A stretch of DNA of 64,000 bases from Bradyrhizobium quebecense (GTDB taxonomy: Bacteria; Pseudomonadota; Alphaproteobacteria; Rhizobiales; Xanthobacteraceae): positions 4,278,001-4,342,000 of the forward strand of contig NZ_CP088022.1 in assembly GCF_013373795.3 (NCBI RefSeq), read 5' to 3'. The notes below the pieces were generated by a model. That model saw nothing but the letters and a program-made list of their open reading frames with translations. It was not told where the DNA came from and did no database searches. Of this stretch, positions 52,837 through 61,020 are shown piece by piece (the first letter of the stretch is position 1; every line of letters begins with the position of its first letter). The position numbers and the translations under genes are program-made.

Positions 52837-53019
52837 TCAGGACAGTGAGGGATCGCGCGGCGGCTCAACCGCCAAACGTTCGACCAGCTCGATGACCTCG
52901 GAACGCTGGTCGGGCGCAAGTCGAAGGAAAGCCTTCAACAGTCGCAGGCTTTCCAGTGTTTCGCTCGATGGAGCTCCGAGCTTGTTCTGCAGCTCTGCAA
53001 CGTATGTGGGATTTTTCAT
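52837..53019 (-). CDS. Small helical hypothetical protein
   Basis: A 60-residue, mostly helical protein: MKNPTYVAELQNKLGAPSSE, then TLESLRLLKAFLRLAPDQRS, then EVIELVERLAVEPPRD. It begins at the ATG at 53019, not at the Arg-rich extension upstream. It is divergent from another small gene 26 bases away and convergent with the cupin gene. Function unknown to me. Confidence 0.55.
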   Translation of the reverse strand: MKNPTYVAELQNKLGAPSSETLESLRLLKAFLRLAPDQRSEVIELVERLAVEPPRDPSLS

Positions 53020-53044
53020 CTCGCACCTTAAGTGAGGATTACGA

Positions 53045-53230
53045 ATGGCATACCCAGGTAAACGTGAAGGCTTGGCCCAGAAGGTCGACACCGCAGCGCA
53101 AGAGGCCGAACGCCTTGGCCTAACCACGGCAACCCTCATACTCCGGATGGCCCGTCTCGAGATTGATCGGGCGGAGCCCGAGGAAGTTGAAAGTATGCCA
53201 AGGAACAACTTGCGCAGCAAGCCGAACTGA
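53045..53230 (+). CDS. Small helical hypothetical protein
   Basis: A 61-residue basic protein: AYPGKREGLAQKVDTAAQEA, then ERLGLTTATLILRMARLEID and an acidic segment. It is divergent from the small gene at 52837-53019 across a 25-base gap. It ends before a strong bidirectional hairpin at 53308-53335. No family known to me. Confidence 0.55.
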   Translation: MAYPGKREGLAQKVDTAAQEAERLGLTTATLILRMARLEIDRAEPEEVESMPRNNLRSKPN

Positions 53231-53307
53231 GGTCACAGACGGGCCAGTTTCCGGGTCGAAGGCCGCCGGCTCGCGGTGGGGAACCGTGACGTCTGAACGA
53301 CATCTTG

Positions 53308-53335
53308 CGAGGCGAGAGGCTTCCCTCTCGCCTCG
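53308..53335. terminator. Long perfect hairpin between convergent genes
   Basis: CGAGGCGAGAGG, loop CTTC, CCTCTCGCCTCG: twelve perfect pairs. It lies between the small plus-strand gene ending at 53230 and the CoA-transferase ending at 53382 on the minus strand. It can stop transcription from both sides, although no T tract follows on either strand. Confidence 0.6.
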
Positions 53336-53381
53336 GGTCAGGTGATTGGCGCGTATCTGATCTTTGGTTCAGACCAAACGG

Positions 53382-54641
53382 CTAGCCGGTGTTGCCTGCC
53401 TTGCCGAACGCGCCTGCCTCGGCCAAAGCGGCGATGCGCCGGTCGTCGTAGCCAAGCGTCTTGCTCAACACATCCCGGGTGTGCTGACCGAGCAGCGGAG
53501 CCGCAACGGGATCGACCGTCGGTGTCAGGCTCATATTGACCGGCGACTCGATGTTCGGAACCGAGCCGGCGGTCGGATGCGCGATTCTGCTCAGGCGATG
53601 ACGATCGCGCACCTCGGGTGCGTTGAAGCCTTCCTCGACCGTACGCAGATAGCCAACCGGAATATTGGCCTTCTTCATCTTTGCCATCCAATGCTCGAGC
53701 GTGTCGCTTGCAAACACGCTGGCGATGATAGCGCGCAACTTCTCCTTGTTGGCGGTCCGCGCCTTGCGGTGAGCAAACTCCGGGTCGGTGACGAGATCCG
53801 GGCGCTCAAGTACGTCGGTCACGAGCCGGCGATAGAGCCGGTCGTTGGCGCAGGCCATGTAGAGCGGCCCATCGGACGCCCGGTAGACGCCGACGGTCGG
53901 CGAACCGTTCGGAGAGTTGCCGAAGCGGCCGGGGTTGTTGCCGTTGATGAGATAGGCCATGCCGTAGAAGCCCGTCATCGACACTGCGGTGTCGATCAAC
54001 GCGACCTCGACCTGCTGCCCGCGACCGAGCCGATCCCGCGCAATCAAGGCGAGCAGGATGGCGTTGCAGGCCGACATGCCGGTTGCCATGTCCACGATCG
54101 GTGGCCCGGTGCGCACCGGTTCGCCATCCGGAAAGCCGTTGAGCGACATAAAGCCGCTTTCGGCTTGCGTAATCGGGTCGAAGCCCGGGCGCAGCGCGAA
54201 ATCACCCTTGCGGCCGTAGGCGGAGATCGAGCAATAGATCAGCCGCGGATTGGTCGGCGCCACCGACGCATAGTCGAGACCGAATTTCTTCATCACGCCG
54301 CCGGAGAAATTCTCCACCACGACGTCTGCCTTGGCAATCAACGCGCGCGCGACTTCAAGCGCGGCCGGATTGTTGAAATCGAGCGCAATGCCGCGCTTAT
54401 TGCGGTTGAGGCTCAGATACGCTGCGCTTTCCCCACCAATTTCAGCGTGCTCATAGGCGCGCGTGTCGTCCCCACCGTCCGGATTCTCGATCTTGATGAC
54501 CTCGGCCCCGAAATCGGCCAGCGTTTGCGTGCAGGCCGGGCCGGCGACGACTCGGGTGAAGTCGACCACCAGCAGGCCAGCGAGCGCCGTCGGAACTCCC
54601 TCCCCGCGCGGCGCGCGCCCTGGCAATTCTGGTTTGGTCAT
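53382..54641 (-). CDS. CaiB/BaiF family (class III) CoA-transferase
   Basis: A 419-residue enzyme of normal family length. The N-terminal AGLLVVDFTRVVAGPACTQTLADFGAEVIKIE and the segment NKRGIALDFNNPAALEVARAL are family hallmarks. The Asp of GPPIVDMATGMSA near residue 180 is the expected catalytic residue that forms the acyl anhydride with CoA. It transfers CoA between carboxylic acids in the cytosol. No neighbouring catabolic gene shows which acid. Confidence 0.92.
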   Translation of the reverse strand: MTKPELPGRAPRGEGVPTALAGLLVVDFTRVVAGPACTQTLADFGAEVIKIENPDGGDDTRAYEHAEIGGESAAYLSLNRNKRGIALDFNNPAALEVARALIAKADVVVENFSGGVMKKFGLDYASVAPTNPRLIYCSISAYGRKGDFALRPGFDPITQAESGFMSLNGFPDGEPVRTGPPIVDMATGMSACNAILLALIARDRLGRGQQVEVALIDTAVSMTGFYGMAYLINGNNPGRFGNSPNGSPTVGVYRASDGPLYMACANDRLYRRLVTDVLERPDLVTDPEFAHRKARTANKEKLRAIIASVFASDTLEHWMAKMKKANIPVGYLRTVEEGFNAPEVRDRHRLSRIAHPTAGSVPNIESPVNMSLTPTVDPVAAPLLGQHTRDVLSKTLGYDDRRIAALAEAGAFGKAGNTG

Positions 54642-54948
54642 GATCCGACGCTTCCTCTGTTATTTTGTCAGGCGAAATACGACGGCCCTTGCCAGGACCG
54701 GCACTGCCTGCCTTTTAGCGGATGCTCGTCACCAAAACCAAACCCGGATTTTGCAGGGCGGGACCTTCGCCTGACATGGCTGTCACCGGCAAGGGGGTCC
54801 CGTAGTGTCGGCACCGCCGACACGGTCAAACGATTCGAATGTCGAGGAAACCCGCCGGATACCGAATCTGTCAGCGCGTCCGGCCGACGGAAGAATGGAC
54901 ATTGGCGGGTAGCGACGCTCCGTCGCCACCCGCTCGAGAACCATCGCG

Positions 54949-55371
54949 CTATTCGGCGATCATTTCGCCGGAGCCGCCGAATTCGGCCGGAAAGTCCTTC
55001 AGCTTCGGCAGGCCATCGCGTATCGGCAGCACCGCCTCGGAATAGTTGACGTGAACGCCGGGGGTGAACTTCAGCGTTGGGATGGTTGCCGTGAACACGT
55101 CGACAAGACCAAGCGTCGGGTGGTTCGTCATCAGATGACCGCCGCACTTGGTGCAGTATTTGCGCTGGCTCATCGCGGTCTTCTCGAACGTCCCGACATG
55201 ATCGGCGCCCTTGGTGACTTCGACCGCCTCGGGCTTCCAGAGGCTGAATGCATTCACCGGGCCGCCGGACCAGGAGCGGCATGAACGGCAGTGGCAGTAG
55301 CCCATCGCCTCAGGCTCCCCAGTGACCTTGAGTTCGACCGCGCCGCAAAAGCAGGTTCCAGTGTGATTCAT
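54949..55371 (-). CDS. GFA family protein
   Basis: A 140-residue protein of the same zinc-binding fold as 795-1202: GTCFCGAVELKVTG near residue 5, CHCRSCRSWSGGP near 26 and CTKCGGHLMTNHP near 75. Start at ATG 55371, which begins the family homology. The two GFA proteins in the window are divergent in sequence and in neighbours, so they are not a recent duplication. Function unproven. Confidence 0.88.
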   Translation of the reverse strand: MNHTGTCFCGAVELKVTGEPEAMGYCHCRSCRSWSGGPVNAFSLWKPEAVEVTKGADHVGTFEKTAMSQRKYCTKCGGHLMTNHPTLGLVDVFTATIPTLKFTPGVHVNYSEAVLPIRDGLPKLKDFPAEFGGSGEMIAE

Positions 55372-55717
55372 CGCTCGGTTCTCCCTTGGGTGAATTGATT
55401 GGACTCCGCGCCGGCATCGACCCACGTTACTCGTGATGTTCGCGATGCAGGATACGATCAAGGCGGGCTTGGCCGCTGCAAACTCCCTTGTGGACGTACC
55501 AGACCATTCCTCGCACCGGAGGCAATCACACTGCGCCCCCATGCGGGCAGATCGTCGACGCGAGCGAAGTTACATGAGAGTCCGCGCGGCTGTCGACCGT
55601 CTTCGAAACAGATCAGGACGAGCTCAGTGTGAGGCAAAGCACAGTGCCGCAATGTGATGAATCGCTGCCGTGCCGGCTGCCTGTGCGGCAACCGGCGCGT
55701 CAGCACATCACTTCGGA
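55372..55717. other. 346-base gap without a recognised feature
   Basis: Open frames here are short and rich in Arg, Ala and His and show no motif on either strand. I see no tRNA, hairpin with T tract, or repeat. It separates the GFA gene from the GcrA-repressor region. Confidence 0.4.
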
Positions 55718-56293
55718 TCAGCGTTGATGGTCCTTCACGGGAACCTTGTTCGGCGTGGCAAGGCCGTACATCAGCGCCAGCCGATCCAGGCATTCCTTGA
55801 GGCGCCGCGCAAAATAGTCCTGCCAGCGCTGCGTACGCAAGCCGCGCCGCTGCCCAACCTGCTCCATGGTCATGCCGAGGATCAGGACGTCGTGCACCAG
55901 CGCCGAACCGTCGGCACCGAGCTCATGCTCGGCGCGATTGAGGCGCAAGGTCGCCTGGCGCTGCCCCTCCGTGATCGGCTCACGTTGTTGACCGCCGTCA
56001 ACATATTCACGCGTCGTATCCACCGCGCGAGGGCCGCGCTCGGCCTTCTCCCAATCGTTCTGGAAGGCCCGACCGCTTCGGTACTGGGTGTCGTCGATCT
56101 GCCGGTGTGCATGCAACCGGCCGAGCGGATCGTTGCGGATCGAGCGAAAGGCAACGATCTTCTCGCCCGGCTCGAGCGCGAGGGGATCGTCGATCTCGAC
56201 GGTCGCCACCTCGGCGTTGAAGGGCAGATCCTGGGAGCGCCGATCATGTGTTCCAGCGGGATCGTACGGTTTCCGGCGTTTTGCGCGCAGCAT
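55718..56293 (-). CDS. Hypothetical protein, possibly DNA-binding, beside GcrA gene
   Basis: A 191-residue protein. Residues 1-60 mention a beta-like part (ATVEIDDPLALEPGEKIVAF), and the last third is helical: HELGADGSALVHDVLILGMTMEQVGQRRGLRTQRWQDYFARRLKECLDRLALMYG. The part VLILGMTMEQVGQRRGLRTQRW resembles a short helix-turn-helix. The ATG at 56293 follows GGAGGTCACC. It is on the same strand as the GcrA paralogue, 84 bases downstream, so both probably respond to the same promoter. Function unknown. Confidence 0.6.
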   Translation of the reverse strand: MLRAKRRKPYDPAGTHDRRSQDLPFNAEVATVEIDDPLALEPGEKIVAFRSIRNDPLGRLHAHRQIDDTQYRSGRAFQNDWEKAERGPRAVDTTREYVDGGQQREPITEGQRQATLRLNRAEHELGADGSALVHDVLILGMTMEQVGQRRGLRTQRWQDYFARRLKECLDRLALMYGLATPNKVPVKDHQR

Positions 56294-56377
56294 TGGTGAC
56301 CTCCGAAATGTGTGATGAAAGCGCGCGGCGTCTTCCGCGCGATCGCGGTTGTGTGGACAGTCGGAAGGTGAGCGGCC

Positions 56378-56938
56378 TCAGATGGCCCCGATGGCTTGAA
56401 GCCAGGCGTCGTTCAGGACCGGCCTCGTCGATGCCTCGGGATCGCGGCTCAGATGAAAATGCGGGGTGCAATAGCTCGAGCCCGGCCGGCACGGGTGACC
56501 ACAGAAGGTCATGGTTTCGCCGTCGGCATCCCCGCCATAGGGATAGCGGCAGTCTCCGCGCTTGAGGTCGAACAGTGAAAGGTGCCGTGGCGCGACCGCC
56601 GCGCAACGAAGTTGGGGCATCTCCACCGTTTCGGTGAAGCTTTTCGGCCAGCGAAGCAGATCGAACTTCAGCTCGGCCCGCCCTTCACGCAGGCGCCCGA
56701 TCCTCGGTGGCTCCGGCAAGGCCGGCTTGGGTGGATCGAGATGCCCTGGCAGGGACGGCTCCGGCCGATCAAGGCCCGCCAACCCCATGCGCTGCGCCCG
56801 GCTGAGGGCCGCGTTGCGTGTATAGGCCGTGCTGAAGGTTGCGTTGATCGTGTCAGCGATTTCCGAATAGGACAAGCCGCGGGCGCGCAGGTCCTGCAAG
56901 GCAGCCGAATGCTCCGGCAGCCAGTTCACCATATCCAT
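56378..56938 (-). CDS. GcrA family cell-cycle regulator paralogue
   Basis: A 186-residue protein. The N-terminal HTH is WLPEHSAALQDLRARGLSYSEIADTINATF with NAALSRAQRMGLAG, matching GcrA, which binds the housekeeping sigma factor at methylated GANTC sites. The C-terminus has CRYPYGGDADGETMTFCGHPCRPGSSYCTPHFHL, the second GcrA domain. A Pro-rich linker of about 45 residues separates them. It is divergent from the S24 repressor, and its promoter spacer holds an operator of that repressor. It may be a phage-derived or conditionally used copy rather than the essential gcrA. Confidence 0.85.
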   Translation of the reverse strand: MDMVNWLPEHSAALQDLRARGLSYSEIADTINATFSTAYTRNAALSRAQRMGLAGLDRPEPSLPGHLDPPKPALPEPPRIGRLREGRAELKFDLLRWPKSFTETVEMPQLRCAAVAPRHLSLFDLKRGDCRYPYGGDADGETMTFCGHPCRPGSSYCTPHFHLSRDPEASTRPVLNDAWLQAIGAI

Positions 56939-56981
56939 TCCAAATTCCCATTTTTGTCATTCCGCCGGCGCCTCGCATACC

Positions 56982-56996
56982 TTCCGATATTCCGAA
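56982..56996. promoter_or_regulatory. Repressor operator O1 in the GcrA-paralogue promoter
   Basis: TTCCGATATTCCGAA belongs to a family with O2 (57015), O3 (57781) and O4 (57812). On the minus strand TTGACT lies just upstream and GGTATG about 19 bases further, so O1 occupies the spacer of a minus-strand promoter for the GcrA paralogue. Confidence 0.6.
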
Positions 56997-57009
56997 GTAA
57001 AAGTCAAGC

Positions 57010-57038
57010 TTGAATTCTGATAATCGTAACGGTAAGAG
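57010..57038 (+). promoter_or_regulatory. Promoter of the S24 repressor gene with operator O2
   Basis: A -35 TTGAAT (57010-57015), a 17-base spacer and a -10 TAAGAG (57033-57038) form a fair promoter. The spacer contains operator TTCTGATAATCGTAA (57015-57029). This predicts autorepression by the product of 57066-57704. Confidence 0.65.
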
Positions 57039-57065
57039 TATGTCCAGCTTTGGAGAGGATGAAAC

Positions 57066-57704
57066 ATGCTGGACGCGGCACTTATCGAACGAGCACTGGA
57101 AAAGACTGGAAAGAGCAAGGGCGGGCTTGCCCGCGCAATGGGGGTTCGGGCCGGGGCGGTGTCCGAAATCCTGTCAGGAATCCGCTTGATCAAGGCGTCG
57201 GAGATCGCCCCGATCATGGAATACTTGGAGCTGAACTCGGTGCCGATCGTGGGCCGGGTCGGCGCCGGCGCCTCGATCCAGCCGGAGCTTGAGCAGGTCC
57301 CGCCGGAGGGTCTCGGCGAGATCGAGCTCCCGTTCCCGATGACGGAGGAAACCGTCGCTTTCGAGGTTTCGGGCGATTCGATGCTACCGAAATACGAGAA
57401 CGGCGATGTCATCGTGGTGTATCGCGAGCAGCGCTATCCGCTGTCGAGCTTCTACGGAGAGGAAGCTGCGGTCCGGCTGAAGACCGGCGAGCGCTATCTG
57501 AAGACGATCGAGCGGGGCAGCTCGTCCGGCACGGTCAACCTCAAAAGCTTCAATGCCAAGCCGATCAACGGCGTCAAGCTCGAATGGATCGGCGAGATCT
57601 GCGTCACCCTGCCCCGCGGCCAGATCGAAAGACTGCGCGGCAAGACGGCGGCGAAGGGCCGCAAATCCGCCCGGGCGCAGGGCGGACGGTCGTCCGAGAA
57701 ATAG
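57066..57704 (+). CDS. XRE-S24 repressor (CI/LexA-like, self-cleaving type)
   Basis: A 212-residue regulator. The XRE-type HTH covers residues 1-60 (ALEKTGKSKGGLARAMGVRA, then GAVSEILSGIRLIKA). An S24 peptidase domain follows: VPIVGRVGAGASIQ near residue 60 (cleavage region), SGDSMLPKYENGDVIVVYRE near 102 (catalytic Ser) and VRLKTGERYLKTIERGS near 138 (catalytic Lys). Such proteins inactivate themselves after DNA damage. GGAGAGG precedes the ATG at 57066. Four operator-like sites lie around the gene. Structure and setting suggest a domesticated prophage repressor. Confidence 0.92.
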   Translation: MLDAALIERALEKTGKSKGGLARAMGVRAGAVSEILSGIRLIKASEIAPIMEYLELNSVPIVGRVGAGASIQPELEQVPPEGLGEIELPFPMTEETVAFEVSGDSMLPKYENGDVIVVYREQRYPLSSFYGEEAAVRLKTGERYLKTIERGSSSGTVNLKSFNAKPINGVKLEWIGEICVTLPRGQIERLRGKTAAKGRKSARAQGGRSSEK

Positions 57705-57780
57705 CCGCCCAGCTGCAGGGGCCGGCCTGACCGATTCGGATGCCTTCGGGCCGAATCGGTCGGAGCGCCCGCGCCTGAGT

Positions 57781-57831
57781 TCCGATTATCGTCAATTTCC
57801 CTTGACATAATTCCGATTATCGGAAATAATA
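57781..57831 (+). promoter_or_regulatory. Promoter of the 57866 gene with operators O3 and O4
   Basis: A textbook promoter: -35 TTGACA (57803-57808), 17-base spacer, -10 AATAAT (57826-57831). Operator TTCCGATTATCGGAA (57812-57826) fills the spacer, and TTCCGATTATCGTCA (57781-57795) lies 31 bases upstream centre to centre, on the same helix face. Strong repression by the S24 protein is expected. Confidence 0.75.
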
Positions 57832-57865
57832 GCCAACAAAAGTCAACGTATCGAACCGCCAGGCA

Positions 57866-58141
57866 ATGCAGTATTTTGTTGTGATGATCGACTATGGCCG
57901 CCGTGGCCGCGAGGCGATCGTCGATCCCGAAATGACGCGGCGCGAGGTCATCTCACGGGTCGCGTCAGGGGAATACACCAACATCAGCTTCATCCACGAG
58001 GTTGCCGAGTGCTCGGTTGAGGATATCACGGACGATATCCTCGCGGAGGCTGCCCTGCCGGAGGTCGCCCCGACCGGCGCAAACCTGCAAGCCAATACAC
58101 TGGATCACGCCCGCGACCTGCGCAAACACGAGCCGGTCTGA
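57866..58141 (+). CDS. Small hypothetical protein under S24 repressor control
   Basis: A 91-residue acidic protein: MQYFVVMIDYGRRGREAIVD, then MTRREVISRVASGEYTNISFIHEVAE, then EDITDDILAEAALPEV. No signal or membrane segment. I cannot assign a domain; the arrangement suggests a compact alpha/beta fold. Its promoter has the best -35/-10 of the region and two repressor operators, so it should be strongly induced when the repressor is cleaved. This makes it a possible effector of the switch. Confidence 0.65.
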   Translation: MQYFVVMIDYGRRGREAIVDPEMTRREVISRVASGEYTNISFIHEVAECSVEDITDDILAEAALPEVAPTGANLQANTLDHARDLRKHEPV

Positions 58142-58305
58142 CCGCGCTCACGCGGCGGTTGCGAAAACGTGATCTTTCTTGAACCGGCCACTTGGCCGGA
58201 ACCCGAAACGAACTAGATAGGGTTCACGCAGAGTCTATTCGGACCGGGCGTGGGTTTCCACTAGATTAGCGATCGTTTTCCCGGGCCGGCAGATTTCAGC
58301 TTCAG

Positions 58306-59460
58306 ATGACTTCGACAACAAACGCCGAGATCGCGAGAGCCGATGGCGATCTCAGGATCGCGCTGCTGCTTGGTATCGCAAACTGGTTTCTGTTCCTGGA
58401 TCACGTTCCGCATAACGTCGTCAGCGCGCTGACCATGCGCAATTTCGGCTTTAGCGGCGCGACCGACCTTTTTGTGTTCATTGGCGGCTATGCAGTGACG
58501 CTCTTCTACGCCCGGATGGCGCTGGAGCGTGGATTCGTGGTGGCCGCGACCCGTATCTTCAAGCGGGTATGGCAGCTCTATGCTGCCTACATCGTCCTGT
58601 TCGTGATCTATGTCGAGTTGATCAGCTATGTCGCCACGCGGACCGCGGCGCCCGAGATCATCAGCGAGTTCAACATCACCGGATTCATCGACCACCCGAT
58701 CCGAACGCTGATCTACGGCTTGTTCCTGCAGGCCAAACCCCTCAATCTCGACGTGCTGCAACTCACCATCGCCCTGATGGCCTTTCAGCCGTTCGTCGTA
58801 TTCGGATTGCTCTACGTGCCGAACGCAACGCTTCTCGCGTCCGTGGCGCTTTACGCTACCGCCCGCGTGTTCGACTGGAACCTGACTTCATATCCGTACG
58901 GAGATTGGTACCTTAATCCGTTCTGCTGGCAATTGCTGTTCGTGATGGGTGGCTGGCTCGCGCTCATCGGCACGCGCTATGCACCCGCGATCCGCGCAAT
59001 GCAGGCCGTTACCGCGCTGCGCGCCACGGCGTTGCTGTACCTGCTGTTCGCGCTGACGATCGTCTCCAGTAGCGATATCCCGGCACTCGCCCAAATGATG
59101 CCCAGCGGACTGAACGACATGCTGCTGCAGAACGACCGGGAGGATGTCGCACCTCACCGCATCCTGCATTTCCTGACCCTGACATTCCTGTTCACCTGGT
59201 TGGTGCCGCGCGACTGGGGGTATCTGCGATCTTACGCCCTGCAGCCGATCATCAAATGCGGCGAGGAATGGCTGGCCGTGTTCTGTGCAGGCGTGTTCCT
59301 CTCCTTCGCAGCGCATTTGATTCTGATCACCGGCCCTTACTCACTGACAAGGCAGGTCGCGGTCAGCCTCGCCGGTCTCGCGGCAATGACGGCTGTCGCC
59401 TACTACGTCTCGTGGTCGAAGCGACAGGACAACAAATCGGCGGTCGGCGCTCATTCCTGA
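58306..59460 (+). CDS. OpgC family membrane acyltransferase
   Basis: A 384-residue protein with about ten membrane spans. The N-terminal ANWFLFLDHVPHNVVSALTM and NFGFSGATDLFVFIGGYAVTLFYARM are typical of OpgC, which adds succinyl or similar groups to osmoregulated periplasmic glucans; in rhizobia such modification affects osmotic adaptation and plant interaction. No opgGH or ndvAB gene is nearby. The ATG at 58306 has only a weak ribosome site (TTCAG). The hairpin CCGGCC-ACTT-GGCCGG lies upstream at about 58181-58197. Confidence 0.9.
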   Translation: MTSTTNAEIARADGDLRIALLLGIANWFLFLDHVPHNVVSALTMRNFGFSGATDLFVFIGGYAVTLFYARMALERGFVVAATRIFKRVWQLYAAYIVLFVIYVELISYVATRTAAPEIISEFNITGFIDHPIRTLIYGLFLQAKPLNLDVLQLTIALMAFQPFVVFGLLYVPNATLLASVALYATARVFDWNLTSYPYGDWYLNPFCWQLLFVMGGWLALIGTRYAPAIRAMQAVTALRATALLYLLFALTIVSSSDIPALAQMMPSGLNDMLLQNDREDVAPHRILHFLTLTFLFTWLVPRDWGYLRSYALQPIIKCGEEWLAVFCAGVFLSFAAHLILITGPYSLTRQVAVSLAGLAAMTAVAYYVSWSKRQDNKSAVGAHS

Positions 59461-59470
59461 ATCCATCGAT

Positions 59471-60775
59471 CTAGTCGACCAGCAGCGCGCGCCTTAACCG
59501 CGTCTCGCTGTCGTGCAGCATGCTGCTGTCGAGGCCCCCTCGCGCAGCTGCATCCGTCGCGCAATCGAACAGGCGGTAGAACTGCAACCCGTCATAGGCG
59601 ACCAGCAACAGATCGACGCCCGCGTTCAACGCCTCCACGACCGCGGTGCAGACATCGTGCTGATAGATCGCGCCCATCACCAGATCGTCCGTCATGACGA
59701 TGCCCTGGTAGTTCCAGCTCTTCCGGATCAGCCCGTCGACCACGGCCTTTGAATGCGACGCCGGCCGTCCCGGGTCGAGCGCATTCACCGCCACGTGCCC
59801 GACCATCAGGCGCGCATCGGTCGACGACAGCACATCGCGGAACGGGCGCCAGTCCGTCGCCTCCAATTCGCCGACCGGCGTATCGAGATCGGCGTTGAAA
59901 TGATGCGTGTCGGCGCGCACGCGGCCCAATCCCGGAAAGTGCTTCACGGTGGCATTGACGCCCGCGGACTCGAGGCCATGGATGTAGGCGCCCGCGATCG
60001 CGCTCACCTTGGCCGGATCATCGGAGATCGCGCGTTGATTGATCAGCGTATTGAAATCGAGCAGGTTGTGCTTCGCCGCCGGCCGCAGGTCGAGCACCGG
60101 GGCAAAATTCAGGTTGATGCCAAGCGACGCCAGCTCGCGTCCATGGATGCGCCCGAACTCCTCGGCTTTCGCCTTTTGCTCATCCGGCGCCAGCTCGGCC
60201 AGGGAGGCCAGTGCGGGCAGTCTCGTGAGCGGCGGTGCCAGATGCGAAACGATGCCTCCCTCCTGATCCGTCGCGACCATCAGCGGCGGCAACCCCGCGA
60301 CCCGCCGCCTCGACTGCAGTGTGGCGATGTCAGCCTTCAAGGCGTCAGCCGTCCTGCCGGCGATGTTGCGCCGGGTGACATAGATGCCCGCAACGAACCC
60401 CTTCTCCACAAGCGGCGCGACCTCGTCGAACGACCGATAGCCGACGATAAAATGCTGCCCCAGCGACCGCGCGAGGACCGGCTCAGTCTGGAGAACGCGG
60501 TGCTTCCGCACCTCGAACACGCCATGCGCGGCGAGCATCGCGAGCGGCGGCAGACACCACAGGATCACCAGGAGCCTTCCTGCCCGCGTCCGCCTGCACC
60601 ACGCGGCGCCGCGGACCAGCATGAACACGACGGCGATGCTTGCGAGCACGAGAAGAAGATTGCCCGCCCCGCGCAACGGGACCAGATAAGGATCGTTGTT
60701 GTTGACGCCGGCCAAGACGAATACGAGCCCGACGATCCAGGCCAGGGCAATGCCGACGCGCTTGATGATTTGCAT
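59471..60775 (-). CDS. Membrane-anchored glycoside hydrolase family 3 (NagZ-like)
   Basis: A protein of about 434 residues starting at ATG 60775; a longer frame to 60961 is possible but looks non-coding. The first 80 residues contain about three hydrophobic helices (RVGIALAWIVGLVFVLAGVN and further on LVLASIAVVFMLV). The rest is a GH3 barrel: VATDQEGGIVSHL, NFAPVLDLRP, VKHFPGLGRVRADTHHFN (Lys-His and the catalytic Asp-His pair of NagZ) and VMTDDLVMGAI (nucleophile Asp). NagZ normally is a soluble cytosolic cell-wall recycling enzyme. A fused membrane anchor is unusual; the side it faces is not determined. Confidence 0.85.
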   Translation of the reverse strand: MQIIKRVGIALAWIVGLVFVLAGVNNNDPYLVPLRGAGNLLLVLASIAVVFMLVRGAAWCRRTRAGRLLVILWCLPPLAMLAAHGVFEVRKHRVLQTEPVLARSLGQHFIVGYRSFDEVAPLVEKGFVAGIYVTRRNIAGRTADALKADIATLQSRRRVAGLPPLMVATDQEGGIVSHLAPPLTRLPALASLAELAPDEQKAKAEEFGRIHGRELASLGINLNFAPVLDLRPAAKHNLLDFNTLINQRAISDDPAKVSAIAGAYIHGLESAGVNATVKHFPGLGRVRADTHHFNADLDTPVGELEATDWRPFRDVLSSTDARLMVGHVAVNALDPGRPASHSKAVVDGLIRKSWNYQGIVMTDDLVMGAIYQHDVCTAVVEALNAGVDLLLVAYDGLQFYRLFDCATDAAARGGLDSSMLHDSETRLRRALLVD

Positions 60776-61020
60776 GGAGACGACGGGTGAACGAACCGAA
60801 CGTATCGTCCGTATCAGACCGGACTCGCCGCAGCGAGCGGATAAAACCACTCTGCACGCAATCTGCATAACAATCCTGAACTCCTGCTGATCGCCTTCCC
60901 GCCGTCTGCACGCGGTCAACCCAAGGTGCGCCCTGCCGCAACCAGGATCGCGTTCGGACACCCGTCGATGACGTCAGCGCGACCGCCGAAGTCCACACGT
61001 CCTTCAATCCAGAGGTCATG

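Noticed and set aside
58181..58230. Possible EcfG promoter before the OpgC gene (GGAAC then GTT)
   Set aside because: The spacing is about 19 bases, beyond the 16-17 expected, and the -10 part does not fit. The nearby CCGGCC-ACTT-GGCCGG hairpin lacks a T tract.
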